From NCBI RefSeq assembly GCF_016725325.1, contig NZ_CP068083.1, positions 992,001 through 1,056,000 on the forward strand: a stretch of 64,000 nucleotides of DNA, in the 5' to 3' direction. The notes under the pieces are model-generated. The model saw nothing but the letters and a program-made list of their open reading frames with translations, was not told the origin of the DNA and searched no databases. The DNA comes from Sphingobacterium spiritivorum (GTDB lineage: Bacteria > Bacteroidota > Bacteroidia > Sphingobacteriales > Sphingobacteriaceae). Shown piece by piece: positions 52,876-61,856 of the stretch (positions are counted from its first letter, which is position 1; each line of letters opens with the position of its first letter). A program made the position numbers and the translations under genes.

Positions 52876-54042
52876 TTGCGTATTCTAATTATTCATAATC
52901 ATTATCAGGATCTTGGGGGAGAAGACACCGTCTTCCATCAGGAAGCATTGGCCTTGCAGGAAACAGATGAAGTATTCACCTTGACCTTTACAAATAAAAA
53001 AGGTATAAAAGGATTATTTCAATTTCTGCTGAGCCCCTGGAATATTTTTGCTGCACAGAAAGTAAAGAGGAAAATAAAAGAAGTAAATCCGGATATTATC
53101 CACTTTCATAATACACAATACGCATGTGGTCCGCTAGCCATACGCTATGCAAAAAAAAGTGGTAAAGCGCTGGTGATGTCTTTGCATAATTTCAGATTGC
53201 TATGTCCTTCAGCGACTCTTTTCTACAGAAATAACTTATTCACAGATAGTATCAACCAAAATTTCCCCTGGACCGCAGTACGGAATAAGGTATTGGATCA
53301 TTCCCTATTGAAGACGTTCTGGACAGCTTTCAGCTATTGGCTTCATCGTAAGTCAGGCACCTGGAATTTGATAGACCGGTATATGGTATTGGCCGAATTC
53401 TCAAGAAAACTATTTATCAGCAGTACCTTGCCTGTCGACCATAATAAGTTTATTGTGAAACCAAACTTCTTTGATCCAATAACACTTACACAAACGGCAA
53501 ACAGAGAGGACCACTTTCTTTATATCGGTCGTCTGTCTTCTGAAAAGGGTATTATCAATCTGATTCAGGCAGTTTCGGGTACCCCGGTCAAATTAAAGAT
53601 CGCAGGTACAGGACCTCAGTTACCTGAGGTGAAGGAGTATATTGCTCATAATTCTAATTTGACTTATCTGGGCCTACTCAACAAGTCCGAAATAGCAATT
53701 GAGCTGGCAACATGCAAAGCATTAATGGTTCCTTCCGTATGTTATGAAGGAGGTGTACCCATTACCATATTAGAGGCCATGAGCTATTACACACCTATAT
53801 TGGCAAGTAATATTGGGGCTATTCCGGATATTATAAAACCAGGAGAAACAGGTTTTTTATTTGATCCGCAAACAGCAGAATCAGTACTGGATAGTATTGC
53901 TCAGCTTAATTTGTTATCAGAAGAACAGCATAAAGATCTGGTGCAACAGGCTTACCGGGTATATGAAGGTCATTTCACTCGTGACATTGTGATTAGAAAA
54001 CTGCGCTCAGAATATCAAAACCTTATAGCAATTAAGTCGTAA
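52876..54042 (+). CDS. Family 4 glycosyltransferase with TTG start
   Basis: A 388-aa GT-B enzyme. The N-terminus RILIIHNHYQDLGGEDTVFHQE has the glycine loop, the donor half shows FLYIGRLSSEKGIINLIQA and the motif MVPSVCYEGGVPITILEAMSYYTPILAS. The start codon is TTG. No ATG lies near it, and the start of the Rossmann strand fixes the N-terminus. It is separate from the main polysaccharide region and its role is unknown; it could act in capsule or lipid glycosylation. Confidence 0.86.
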   Translation: MRILIIHNHYQDLGGEDTVFHQEALALQETDEVFTLTFTNKKGIKGLFQFLLSPWNIFAAQKVKRKIKEVNPDIIHFHNTQYACGPLAIRYAKKSGKALVMSLHNFRLLCPSATLFYRNNLFTDSINQNFPWTAVRNKVLDHSLLKTFWTAFSYWLHRKSGTWNLIDRYMVLAEFSRKLFISSTLPVDHNKFIVKPNFFDPITLTQTANREDHFLYIGRLSSEKGIINLIQAVSGTPVKLKIAGTGPQLPEVKEYIAHNSNLTYLGLLNKSEIAIELATCKALMVPSVCYEGGVPITILEAMSYYTPILASNIGAIPDIIKPGETGFLFDPQTAESVLDSIAQLNLLSEEQHKDLVQQAYRVYEGHFTRDIVIRKLRSEYQNLIAIKS

Positions 54043-54047
54043 CTTTG
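54040..54047 (+). promoter_or_regulatory. -7 box just before the SufT-like gene
   Basis: TAACTTTG matches TAnnTTTG and ends 4 nt before the ATG, the same geometry as for the DUF4254 gene. No -33 TTTG at the right distance. Confidence 0.35.
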
Positions 54048-54051
54048 CATT

Positions 54052-54381
54052 ATGAGTATCATTTTTTTAGACAGATTAAATCTGGGTCCGGAAATTCAGA
54101 AGGTACTGGAGACCATTTATGATCCGGAATTAAAACCAGCCAACATTGTAGATCTGGGATTGATCTATGAAGTTATCACAAAAGAGGACGGCACCGCTAA
54201 GATCGTCATGACACTGACTGCTCCGGGTTGTCCTGTGGCAGGAGAAATTATGGACGAGGTTCAACGCAAAGTTGCCGGAATAGAAGGAGTAAAAGAAGCA
54301 TTGGTAGAATTGACCTTTGATCCGCCATGGACTAAAGACATGATGACTGAAGAAGCAAAACTGGAACTGGGATTTTTATAG
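54052..54381 (+). CDS. MIP18/DUF59 iron-sulfur assembly factor (SufT-like)
   Basis: A 109-aa protein of the MIP18 family, which helps maturation of Fe-S proteins. Family segments are ETIYDPELKPANIVDLGLIYE, TLTAPGCPVAGEI with the conserved Cys, and VELTFDPPWTKDMM. At this length it is the single-domain form seen beside SUF genes. Here no suf genes are adjacent, but complex I and the GltB-like protein in this window would need such factors. It is convergent with the antiporter gene. Confidence 0.92.
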   Translation: MSIIFLDRLNLGPEIQKVLETIYDPELKPANIVDLGLIYEVITKEDGTAKIVMTLTAPGCPVAGEIMDEVQRKVAGIEGVKEALVELTFDPPWTKDMMTEEAKLELGFL

Positions 54382-54385
54382 CAGT

Positions 54386-54408
54386 GCATAAGACAAATTG
54401 TCTTATGC
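54386..54408. terminator. Hairpin between the convergent SufT-like and antiporter genes
   Basis: A perfect 10-bp stem (GCATAAGACA / TGTCTTATGC) around loop AAT. It overlaps the antiporter stop codon. T runs are poor, so termination strength is uncertain. Confidence 0.45.
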
Positions 54409-55644
54409 CTCCTGATTCCCTTCCAGATCACTTAGTTTCTTGACTGGCTTAGCCTGTATCTGATCCTTACCAAACAGTTTGTTCCATATGTTTCTGGATT
54501 CTTTTGTAAACAAAGGAGAAACTATGGATAAGATCAGTACATAAACAACTACAAAAGACTGCAGAACGGGCAGTAATCCGCCTGCTTTACCTATATTCGC
54601 CATAATAATAGAGAACTCTCCTCTTGCAGATAAGGTAAAACCAATATCGAAAGAAACACGTGGTTTCATTCCGGAAAATTTAGAAGCAAAATATCCGGAA
54701 ACCAAGTTGCCCGCTATCGTAACAACTGCTGCTATCGCAGCCCACATCACCGCTCCGCCCAGCGACATCATATCTATCGACAATCCAAAACTAAAGAAGA
54801 ACATCGCCCCAAAGAAATCCTTATAAGGCAACACCATAGCTTCGATTTTCTTGATGTATTGTGAATCTGCCAGTACCAATCCGGCCATTAATGCACCGAT
54901 AGCTTCTGCAACGTGGATCGTTTCTGAAAATCCCGCAACCAAAAACAGTAATGCAAAGATGAGCAGGATAAATAATTCAGAGGACTTTACCTGTAACAAC
55001 TTATCAATGGCAGGCACAAGCTTACGCCCTACAATGAGGAACACCAGAATAAAACCCAGCGCCAGCAGTGAAGTGCCGGCTACAGTCCAGAATGAGCTAC
55101 TTCCTGTTAGAATCAACCCCGAAAGAAACGAGATATGCATGGCTATAAACAGATCATCAAACATGATCATACCCATAATAACCTCCGTCTCCGGATTGGC
55201 GGTACGTTTCAGATCCGTCAATACTTTTGCGACAATAGCAGTAGATGAGCTAGTCATAATCCCGCAAAGAACCATTGTCTCTTTGAAAGGCATATCCATC
55301 AGCCATCCTATAAGCAATCCCGATACAAAATTCAGCAGTACATATACTGTCCCTCCTGTAACAATAGATTTGCCCGACTTGATCAATCTCCCGACAGAAA
55401 ATTCCAAGCCCAGATAAAACAAGAGAAACAATACACCAAGACGTCCCATGAAATCAATAAAGGGCTTACTTTCGGTGAATGTCAGATCTACTATTCCAAA
55501 CTGCGGAGCATGCTGCCCTAATACCATCCCTATCAATATAAAAAAAGGTATAACCGAGAACTTCAACTTGTTTGCAATAAAACCAACAATTGCAACAAGA
55601 CCAACAGCGATACCGATTTCTAAAATAAGGGTAGTAGATAGCAT
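54403..55644 (-). CDS. Cation:proton antiporter, KhtU/KefB-like (CPA2)
   Basis: A 413-aa membrane transporter with about 12 helices. The order FIDFMGRLGVLFLLFYLGLEFSV, MTSSSTAIVAKVL, IMGMIMFDDLFIA and a C-terminal LSARGEFSIIMANIG is typical of CPA2 antiporters. Unlike KefB it has no C-terminal RCK domain. Instead a separate regulatory gene lies 16 nt upstream, as in the Bacillus KhtTU potassium/proton system. Potassium efflux in exchange for protons is the likely role. Confidence 0.88.
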   Translation of the reverse strand: MLSTTLILEIGIAVGLVAIVGFIANKLKFSVIPFFILIGMVLGQHAPQFGIVDLTFTESKPFIDFMGRLGVLFLLFYLGLEFSVGRLIKSGKSIVTGGTVYVLLNFVSGLLIGWLMDMPFKETMVLCGIMTSSSTAIVAKVLTDLKRTANPETEVIMGMIMFDDLFIAMHISFLSGLILTGSSSFWTVAGTSLLALGFILVFLIVGRKLVPAIDKLLQVKSSELFILLIFALLFLVAGFSETIHVAEAIGALMAGLVLADSQYIKKIEAMVLPYKDFFGAMFFFSFGLSIDMMSLGGAVMWAAIAAVVTIAGNLVSGYFASKFSGMKPRVSFDIGFTLSARGEFSIIMANIGKAGGLLPVLQSFVVVYVLILSIVSPLFTKESRNIWNKLFGKDQIQAKPVKKLSDLEGNQEA

Positions 55645-55660
55645 AGAGTGAATTTAGTGA

Positions 55661-56140
55661 TTAATGTAGGATTTCTTTAAGTGCTTTGATATTACTCCGT
55701 TTTCCGGCAATAACCAACGTAGTGCCCGGACTGATTTCATAATCGGGTCCCGGATTAATAACTGTATCCGTATCTCTGATACCCGCAATAATACTGGCAC
55801 CTGTATTTTTACGAACAGCCAGTTCACCGATTGTTTTATTACAGCTTACATCTGTCCCTACGACCTTGTACCATTCTATTATCAAGTCATCTAATGCGAC
55901 TTCGATAGTCTCTAAAGCCTTAGGTTTGTAGGATAATCCTCCTATAATACCAGCAACCTGTCTTGACTCTTCATCGGTAAGGGTCATCACACAGCGAGAC
56001 TCATTCTCTTCCGCATCATAACGATAAAGTTCTCTTCGACCATCATCATGAATAACTACAACCATACTGTCTCCAGCATCCGTTTCTATTTGATACTTTT
56101 TACCAATACCAATAAGATCAGATTCTCTTACAATTGACAT
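55661..56140 (-). CDS. Antiporter regulatory subunit with RCK_C/TrkA-C domain (KhtT-like)
   Basis: A 159-aa cytosolic protein. The N-terminal part (about 1-70) resembles KhtT (IGIGKKYQIETDAGDSMVVVIHDDGRRELY). A TrkA-C domain follows at about 72-158 (IGELAVRKNTGASIIAGI, then PGTTLVIAGKRSNIKAL). In Bacillus, KhtT gates KhtU and its TrkA-C domain binds c-di-AMP. The frame is open to 56182, but the ATG at 56140 starts the conserved MSIVRESDLIGIG. It is the first gene of the pair. Confidence 0.88.
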   Translation of the reverse strand: MSIVRESDLIGIGKKYQIETDAGDSMVVVIHDDGRRELYRYDAEENESRCVMTLTDEESRQVAGIIGGLSYKPKALETIEVALDDLIIEWYKVVGTDVSCNKTIGELAVRKNTGASIIAGIRDTDTVINPGPDYEISPGTTLVIAGKRSNIKALKEILH

Positions 56141-56295
56141 AATGTAAATGATTAGGGATAAAAAAAAGTAATAAAACGGCATTTACTTAAGACCCGTTTA
56201 TTACAAATATAACCAAAAAATGCTTAAAATTAAAGATAAATAGTGCAGGATCACCCTGAAAAACACCAAAATGACCCTATTATGGATAAAACCGC

Positions 56296-57075
56296 TTATC
56301 TGGCTTCCACCAGTTTGTAGGTACCGTCTTCTTTCTGCTGACTTCTTCCTACTGCTATGCTCTTGGAGTGATAAAACAGAAATACCCAATCGTTCGGAGC
56401 ACCTTCTTCCCAATATTCCTGACGCAAATCTTTTGCTTTCCTGCCATCATAATCATATTTTGCTATATAATTATGAAATATTTCTTCAGGCTCAGGAAGT
56501 ACATCACCACCAAAGAAATAATGTTCACCACCCGTTTCAATATGAAAAACCTGATGATGAGGGGTATGTCCTCCATTTCGCTCATAACTGATTTCATTAT
56601 TCACGATTCCGTCTCCTTCTACCAGTACCAGATTTCCGCTACGTTGAATCACATCAAAGATATCCGTCTTGTAAGATGAAGAATTCCCGCTAAAGGCATC
56701 TTCCCATTCTCCACGCTGCACAATATACTCGGCCTCAGGGAATGCAATCCGTCCGACACCATCCTTAAATTCAACCATGCCACCTGTATGATCCTTATGA
56801 AGATGGGACATCAGTACAAATTTTACGTCTGATGGTTCAAAACCAAGTCTGCGTATATTATTATGAATAATCAGATTTCCGGCATTGTCTGTCTGTCCCA
56901 ATCCCGCATCACACAAAATCAAGCCTGCTGAAGACTCAATCAGAAAGGGATGAACATGTACAAACATAGATCCCGGTCTGTCTTTGGGATCGTCTTTATT
57001 TTTATCAAACGGAATAAATTTTTTAGAGGAATCAACTGAAAAAGAGCCTTCAAAAAGCGAATTTGCCTGTATCAT
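56296..57075 (-). CDS. Metallo-beta-lactamase fold hydrolase
   Basis: A 259-aa MBL-fold enzyme. The metal site HxHxDH is in LMSHLHKDHTGGM (about 93-105), with further ligands in NGGHTPHHQVFHI, the FFGGDVLPEPEEI Asp, and a late His in FYHSKSI. The spacing fits quorum-quenching lactonase/AHL-like or glyoxalase-II-like subgroups; the substrate cannot be told. The gene stands alone on the minus strand, divergent from recJ. Confidence 0.87.
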   Translation of the reverse strand: MIQANSLFEGSFSVDSSKKFIPFDKNKDDPKDRPGSMFVHVHPFLIESSAGLILCDAGLGQTDNAGNLIIHNNIRRLGFEPSDVKFVLMSHLHKDHTGGMVEFKDGVGRIAFPEAEYIVQRGEWEDAFSGNSSSYKTDIFDVIQRSGNLVLVEGDGIVNNEISYERNGGHTPHHQVFHIETGGEHYFFGGDVLPEPEEIFHNYIAKYDYDGRKAKDLRQEYWEEGAPNDWVFLFYHSKSIAVGRSQQKEDGTYKLVEAR

Positions 57076-57189
57076 ATTTATATACTTGGAAATATGGGAG
57101 TTATGATTTTAACATTTTGAGTTACTGTCCAAAGATTAGGTAAGTAGCATTTCAAAACGTATATTTACACGTTAAATCAAGGCAAAGAT

Positions 57190-58890
57190 ATGCAAAAAAG
57201 GTGGGTACTGAAGTCTAAATCTGAACATAACAAAGTCATAAAACTGAGTGATGAATTAGGTATCAGTACTGTACTTTCCGAATTGCTTATCGCCCGTGAA
57301 ATCGAAACGTTCGATCAGGCACGTACCTTTTTCAGACCATCTTTAGAAGAGCTTCATGATCCTTTCCTGATGAAAGACATGGACATCGCCATCTCCCGCA
57401 TTGAAAAAGCGATCGGTAATAATGAAAAAATTCTGATTTATGGAGATTATGATGTTGACGGTACAACCGCAGTAGCCGTCGTTTATAATTTTTTCAGAGA
57501 ATTTCATTCCCGTATAGAGTTTTATATTCCGGATCGATATGCCGAAGGATATGGTATATCCATGCAGGGCGTTGACTATGCGGCCGAGAACGGATTTTCT
57601 TTAATTATAGCTTTAGATTGCGGCATCAAAGCTAATGATAAAATCGATTATGCGAATGCCAGAAATGTTGATTTTATTATAGGAGACCACCATTTACCTG
57701 GAGATGTTCTTCCGAATGCAATTGCAGTGCTGGATCCCAAACGGGAGGATTGCCCTTATCCTTACAAGGAGCTTTCCGGATGTGGGATAGGATTCAAGAT
57801 CATTCAGGCTTTTATCCAGAAAAACGGAATGGATATCCAGCAGTGTTATCAGTTTCTGGATTTGGTAGCCGTCAGTATTGCTTCAGATATTGTGCCTATC
57901 ACAGGTGAAAACAGGATATTGACGCATTTCGGATTGCAGAAGCTCAACACCAATCCTTGCTGTGGATTACAGGCATTGATCAATCTGTCCTCTAATAAAA
58001 CAGGGACTTTTACCGTCAATGATATTGTTTTTCAAATCGGGCCGCGTATCAATGCAGCCGGAAGAATAGATCACGCCAAGGATGCAGTTAAACTCCTTAT
58101 ATCTAAATCGCTGCAGGAGGCAAAAGATTTCTCCGAAAGCATTGACGATCAAAACAATGTCCGAAAGGATTTTGATCTCAGAATTACGGAAGAAGCATTA
58201 GCCCTGATCGATGAAAGTGAAAATCTAAAAGCCCGCAAATCGACGGTATTGTTCAAATCAGACTGGCACAAAGGTGTGATAGGTATCGTCGCTTCCCGTC
58301 TTACTGAAAAATACTACAGACCTACTATTATTCTGACACAGACCAACGGACATGTTGCCGGATCTGCGCGATCGGTCATCGGATTTGACCTGTATGAAGC
58401 TTTAAGTGAATGCAGTGAGCTGCTGGATCAGTTTGGAGGACATAAATACGCTGCCGGACTGACGATGAAGCTGGAAAATGTCAGCTCTTTTCAGCAAAAA
58501 TTTGAAGACGTTGTTAATACGCTTATTAAACCTGAAATGCTGCAACAGGAGGTGCTGATCGAACTTACCATTCCATTATCGGAAATAACATCCCGATTCT
58601 TCAAAATCTTAAAGCAATTTGAACCTTTCGGGCCTCAAAATGACGCTCCTATCTTTCTGACTAAAAAAGTGGTTGTCATCGGAAATGCGTATCTTGTAGG
58701 AACCAACCATATCAAAATGACCATTCGTCAGGAAGATTCGGCAGCCTTTGATTGTATAGGCTTTGGATTAGCCGAACATATTGCGCATATCAATAGCGGA
58801 AAACCGTTTGATATCTGCTACGTCATTGAAGAGAATAACTGGAGGGGCAAGAAGAATTTGCAATTAAATATAAAAGCAATACGATATTAA
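57190..58890 (+). CDS. recJ: Single-stranded-DNA exonuclease RecJ
   Basis: A 566-aa 5'-3' exonuclease for single-stranded DNA in recombination and mismatch repair. DHH-family motifs are visible: ILIYGDYDVDGTTAVAVV (motif I), LDCGIKA (motif II), IGDHHLPGD (DHH), and the DHHA1 segment GVIGIVASRLTEKYYRP with GSARSV. The OB-like C-terminal part is present. The length is normal. It is followed by lptB (39 nt) in the same direction, with a weak -7 box between them. Confidence 0.95.
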   Translation: MQKRWVLKSKSEHNKVIKLSDELGISTVLSELLIAREIETFDQARTFFRPSLEELHDPFLMKDMDIAISRIEKAIGNNEKILIYGDYDVDGTTAVAVVYNFFREFHSRIEFYIPDRYAEGYGISMQGVDYAAENGFSLIIALDCGIKANDKIDYANARNVDFIIGDHHLPGDVLPNAIAVLDPKREDCPYPYKELSGCGIGFKIIQAFIQKNGMDIQQCYQFLDLVAVSIASDIVPITGENRILTHFGLQKLNTNPCCGLQALINLSSNKTGTFTVNDIVFQIGPRINAAGRIDHAKDAVKLLISKSLQEAKDFSESIDDQNNVRKDFDLRITEEALALIDESENLKARKSTVLFKSDWHKGVIGIVASRLTEKYYRPTIILTQTNGHVAGSARSVIGFDLYEALSECSELLDQFGGHKYAAGLTMKLENVSSFQQKFEDVVNTLIKPEMLQQEVLIELTIPLSEITSRFFKILKQFEPFGPQNDAPIFLTKKVVVIGNAYLVGTNHIKMTIRQEDSAAFDCIGFGLAEHIAHINSGKPFDICYVIEENNWRGKKNLQLNIKAIRY

Positions 58891-58891
58891 A

Positions 58892-58899
58892 TATATTTG
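58892..58899 (+). promoter_or_regulatory. -7 box upstream of lptB
   Basis: TATATTTG is a perfect TAnnTTTG, 30 nt before the lptB ATG. The -33 box is not recognisable. Confidence 0.4.
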
Positions 58900-58929
58900 T
58901 AAAGCATCAGTTTTGAAATACATACATTC

Positions 58930-59664
58930 ATGATCTTAAAAGCAGAACATCTTATCAAGAAGTATAAGCAACGTGTCGTTGTTAATGATGTTTCTTTTCA
59001 TGTGGAACAAGGTGAAATCGTTGGTTTATTAGGCCCGAACGGAGCCGGAAAGACCACCTCTTTTTATATGATTGTGGGGCTGATAAAACCCAATGAAGGT
59101 CATGTATTTTTGGACGATCAGGAAATCACAAGTGATGCCATGTATCAGCGTGCGCAAAAAGGAATTGGCTATCTCGCTCAGGAAGCTTCTGTATTCCGAA
59201 AGCTGTCTGTAGAAAATAATATTCTGGCTGTCCTGGAGATCCATTACCCCAATAAGGAAGAGCGTCTGGCGAAACTGGAAGAACTTCTTTCGGAGTTCAG
59301 TCTGCACCGTGTCCGCAAAAACAGAGGAGACCTGTTGTCCGGAGGAGAGCGCCGGCGAACTGAGATTGCCCGTGCTTTAGCGGCTAATCCATCATTTATC
59401 CTGCTGGATGAGCCTTTTGCAGGGGTAGATCCTATAGCCGTGGAAGAAATCCAAACGATTGTCTCCAAATTAAAAACCCGGAATATCGGAATTCTGATTA
59501 CTGACCACAATGTTCAGGAGACATTGTCCATCACGGACAGAGCTTATCTACTGACGGAAGGAAAGATTATGTTAACCGGTACACCGGAAGAAATCGCAGA
59601 TAACGAACTGGCCCGTAAATTCTACCTCGGCCGTCATTTCGAGCTCAGAAGAAAAAAACTATAA
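58930..59664 (+). CDS. lptB: LPS export ABC transporter ATP-binding protein
   Basis: A 244-aa cytosolic ATPase of the LptB2FG lipopolysaccharide extractor. The Walker [10 protein letters not shown] is at 35-43, the signature is [16 protein letters not shown], the Walker B is [15 protein letters not shown], and the switch His is in [11 protein letters not shown]. These match LptB rather than generic ABC proteins ([17 protein letters not shown]). It lies between recJ and the GH3 gene; lptF/G are elsewhere. It supports an LPS-bearing outer membrane together with the LpxR and GT9 genes in the window. Confidence 0.95.
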   Translation: MILKAEHLIKKYKQRVVVNDVSFHVEQGEIVGLLGPNGAGKTTSFYMIVGLIKPNEGHVFLDDQEITSDAMYQRAQKGIGYLAQEASVFRKLSVENNILAVLEIHYPNKEERLAKLEELLSEFSLHRVRKNRGDLLSGGERRRTEIARALAANPSFILLDEPFAGVDPIAVEEIQTIVSKLKTRNIGILITDHNVQETLSITDRAYLLTEGKIMLTGTPEEIADNELARKFYLGRHFELRRKKL

Positions 59665-59688
59665 TATTCTAAATCGCTGATATAGACT

Positions 59689-61203
59689 ATGGCATTACTA
59701 AATTCACTCTTCACCTGGTTTTTAAAGAAAAGGATGCATCAGATAGACCTTTTCATCAAATACCCGCATGAAGTACAGGAAGAGTGGTTTCAGAGTCTGA
59801 TATCAACTGCCGAAGCAACTGAATGGGGCAAGAAATATGATTATAAAAGTATTCTTACCCCTGAGGAGTTTAAGGAAAGAGTTCCTATCCAGGATTATGA
59901 TTCGATTAAAGGTTATGTAGACCGGATGATTAAAGGAGAACAGAATATCCTTTGGCCATCTGATATTAAGTGGTTTGCAAAATCTTCAGGTACTACAGCC
60001 GATAAAAGTAAATTTATCCCCGTCAGTGAAGAAGCGCTGGAAGAATGTCACTATCAGGGAGGAAAAGATATGCTTTCTATCTATTGCCACAACAGACCCG
60101 AAAACAAACTTTTCACCGGCAAATCAGTAGTATTGGGAGGCAGCTCTCAGATTAACAGCTTCAACTCAGATTCCTACTACGGAGATCTGTCCTCTATTCT
60201 GATTCGAAATCTTCCATTCTGGGCAGAGTTCAAGCGAACCCCGAATACAGAGGTGACTCTTAATCCTAATTTTGAAGAAAAAATTGAAAATATCGCCAAT
60301 ATCACAATTAAGGAAAATGTAACCAGTCTGGCCGGAGTTCCGACCTGGAATGTAGTCATGGCAAAAAGAATACTGGAAATCACAGGAAAGAACAATTTAC
60401 TGGAAGTCTGGCCTAATCTTGAATTTTACAGCCACGGCGGAGTCAGTTTCAAACCGTATCGTGAACAGTTCAAAAAACTGATACCTTCAGAGAGCATGTA
60501 TTATCTTGAGAATTACAATGCTTCTGAAGGCTATTTTGCTCTTCAGGATCGTTCTGATTCGGATGATCTGCTACTGATGTTAGATTACGGGGTTTACTAC
60601 GAATTTTTACCTATTGAGAATCTGCATGATGAACATCCGAAGACCCTAAGTCTGGATCAGGTCGAGATCGGAAAAAACTATGCATTGATTATTTCTACCA
60701 ATGCGGGATTGTGGAGATATATGATCGGAGACACGATCAAGTTTACGGATCTTTCTCCATATCGTATACAAGTATCGGGCAGAACAAAGCAATACATTAA
60801 TACATTCGGAGAAGAAGTCATCGTTGATAATGCAGAAATGGCTGTCAATAAAGCCTGCGAACGGACACATGCTATTGTAAAAGATTATACAGCCGGACCG
60901 GTGTATTTCAAAGACGGAGAAGCGGGAGCACATGAGTGGATTATTGAATTCGAACAACAACCCGACAACTTCGAGCACTTCTGTCAGATTCTGGACGATA
61001 CATTAAAATCTGTCAACTCGGATTATGAGGCCAAAAGATTCAAAAACATGGCTTTAGCTTTCCCGATTATCCATAATGCCCCTGAACACACCTTTTTCGG
61101 GTGGATGAAATCAAGAGATAAACTTGGTGGACAGAATAAAGTACCCCGATTATCCAATAACAGAGAATATCTGGAGCCTATACTGAAGTTAATGGGGAAA
61201 TAA
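59689..61203 (+). CDS. GH3 auxin-responsive-promoter family adenylating enzyme
   Basis: A 504-aa acyl-adenylating enzyme of the GH3 family, first known in plants as amino acid conjugases of jasmonate and auxin. The ATP-binding motif is FAKSSGTTADKSKFIPV (about 101-117), the acyl site region follows at YLENYNASEGYFALQDR, and the nucleotide motif at YMIGDTIKF. The hinge leads to a small C-terminal domain (about 385-504). Bacterial GH3 proteins are widespread in Bacteroidota, but their substrates are not known. Next to lptB, a role in cell-envelope acyl or amino acid conjugation is possible but speculative. Confidence 0.88.
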   Translation: MALLNSLFTWFLKKRMHQIDLFIKYPHEVQEEWFQSLISTAEATEWGKKYDYKSILTPEEFKERVPIQDYDSIKGYVDRMIKGEQNILWPSDIKWFAKSSGTTADKSKFIPVSEEALEECHYQGGKDMLSIYCHNRPENKLFTGKSVVLGGSSQINSFNSDSYYGDLSSILIRNLPFWAEFKRTPNTEVTLNPNFEEKIENIANITIKENVTSLAGVPTWNVVMAKRILEITGKNNLLEVWPNLEFYSHGGVSFKPYREQFKKLIPSESMYYLENYNASEGYFALQDRSDSDDLLLMLDYGVYYEFLPIENLHDEHPKTLSLDQVEIGKNYALIISTNAGLWRYMIGDTIKFTDLSPYRIQVSGRTKQYINTFGEEVIVDNAEMAVNKACERTHAIVKDYTAGPVYFKDGEAGAHEWIIEFEQQPDNFEHFCQILDDTLKSVNSDYEAKRFKNMALAFPIIHNAPEHTFFGWMKSRDKLGGQNKVPRLSNNREYLEPILKLMGK

Positions 61204-61205
61204 CC

Positions 61206-61352
61206 TCAGGCTCGTCTGAAAATGACAGCAACCAGATAGGTTAAAAAACCATATATAAATTTCAATATCAGAACTGTACTCCTGATAGGCGAATCTCTAA
61301 AGGAAAGCTCTATATCCCGAGCATCCCTCCGACTATTTTCCCGATTTACCAT
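61206..61352 (-). CDS. Possible small membrane protein
   Basis: A 48-codon frame beginning at the Met at 61350-61352 (the frame is open to 61388). It has a charged N-terminal part (NRENSRRDARD) and a hydrophobic C-terminal helix (VLILKFIYGFLTYLVAVIF) ending in RRA. The charge-then-helix layout is coherent, but the frame is short and there is no homology evidence. It could be chance. Confidence 0.3.
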   Translation of the reverse strand: MVNRENSRRDARDIELSFRDSPIRSTVLILKFIYGFLTYLVAVIFRRA

Positions 61353-61589
61353 ATTAGTTATCAATAGGTTACAACCAAAAATAAACATTTAATCTATTAT
61401 ACAAGATTAATTTCATTTTCGTTCAAAAAAGTTAGATAAGAAATGTTCAATTTCTGCTCTGTCAGTTTGGGAAACCTGACACAGCTGATTAAGGTTTTAT
61501 AGCTACCCGATAGAGGTATACAAAAAATCCTAAAATAAACCTGATCATCCCGACCTGCTCTATTTTATTACCTGAATTGTTTTTCATAG

Positions 61590-61691
61590 ATGAAATATTT
61601 GGCATTAATAATTGATGTTATAGTTCAGATCAATCAGACTGATCTTCTGCAAAACAAGCGGACTCCGAAAACTCAGCACCTGCTATGCTGA
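61590..61691 (+). CDS. Putative branched-chain amino acid leader peptide
   Basis: A 33-residue ORF with ATG at 61590 and TGA at 61689. After the first three residues it reads LALIIDVIVQINQTDLL, in which ten of seventeen codons are Leu, Ile or Val, and two more Leu codons sit just before the stop. It precedes ilvE, whose product makes these amino acids. The ORF overlaps a set of mutually exclusive RNA hairpins. Together this has the form of a classical translation-coupled attenuator. There is no independent proof that it is translated. Confidence 0.5.
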   Translation: MKYLALIIDVIVQINQTDLLQNKRTPKTQHLLC

Positions 61692-61723
61692 AATGTAACA
61701 ACGGAGATCGGGGTTTTGTTTTT
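61627..61723 (+). promoter_or_regulatory. Putative attenuator of ilvE (pause hairpin, antiterminator, terminator)
   Basis: Three exclusive pairings can be drawn. The pause hairpin pairs AGATCA (61627-61632) with TGATCT (61640-61645). The antiterminator pairs CTGATCTTC (61639-61647) with GGAGATCGG (61703-61711), with two wobble pairs. The terminator pairs CAAAAC (61650-61655) with GTTTTG (61713-61718), CTCCG (61663-61667) with CGGAG (61702-61706) and TCAGCA (61673-61678) with TGCTGA (61686-61691), then a T run to 61723. The base stem is weak, so the strength of termination is uncertain. Confidence 0.5.
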
Positions 61724-61856
61724 AAAAAAGTAATATTTTTAAATCTGAACATTAAATCCAGAGCCTGTAGTTCTTTTCATTCTCAAAAAATTCAGAGCCA
61801 GAACTTTCATCCTGTGTTTCTTTTCCTTACATTAGCCTAAGAAATAAATTTTAAAG

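Larger units (their letters stand above)
61389..61856 (+). other. Long leader region upstream of ilvE
   Basis: 468 nt without a long gene. It holds a 33-codon ORF rich in Leu, Ile and Val codons (61590-61691) followed by alternative hairpins with a T run (61627-61723). No good TTTG/TAnnTTTG promoter was found, and the 61443 18-codon frame looks uninformative. Confidence 0.6.

Noticed and set aside
61443..61499. 18-codon frame as a leader peptide for ilvE
   Set aside because: It has only a scatter of Leu/Val codons and no hairpins near its stop. The ORF at 61590 is far better.
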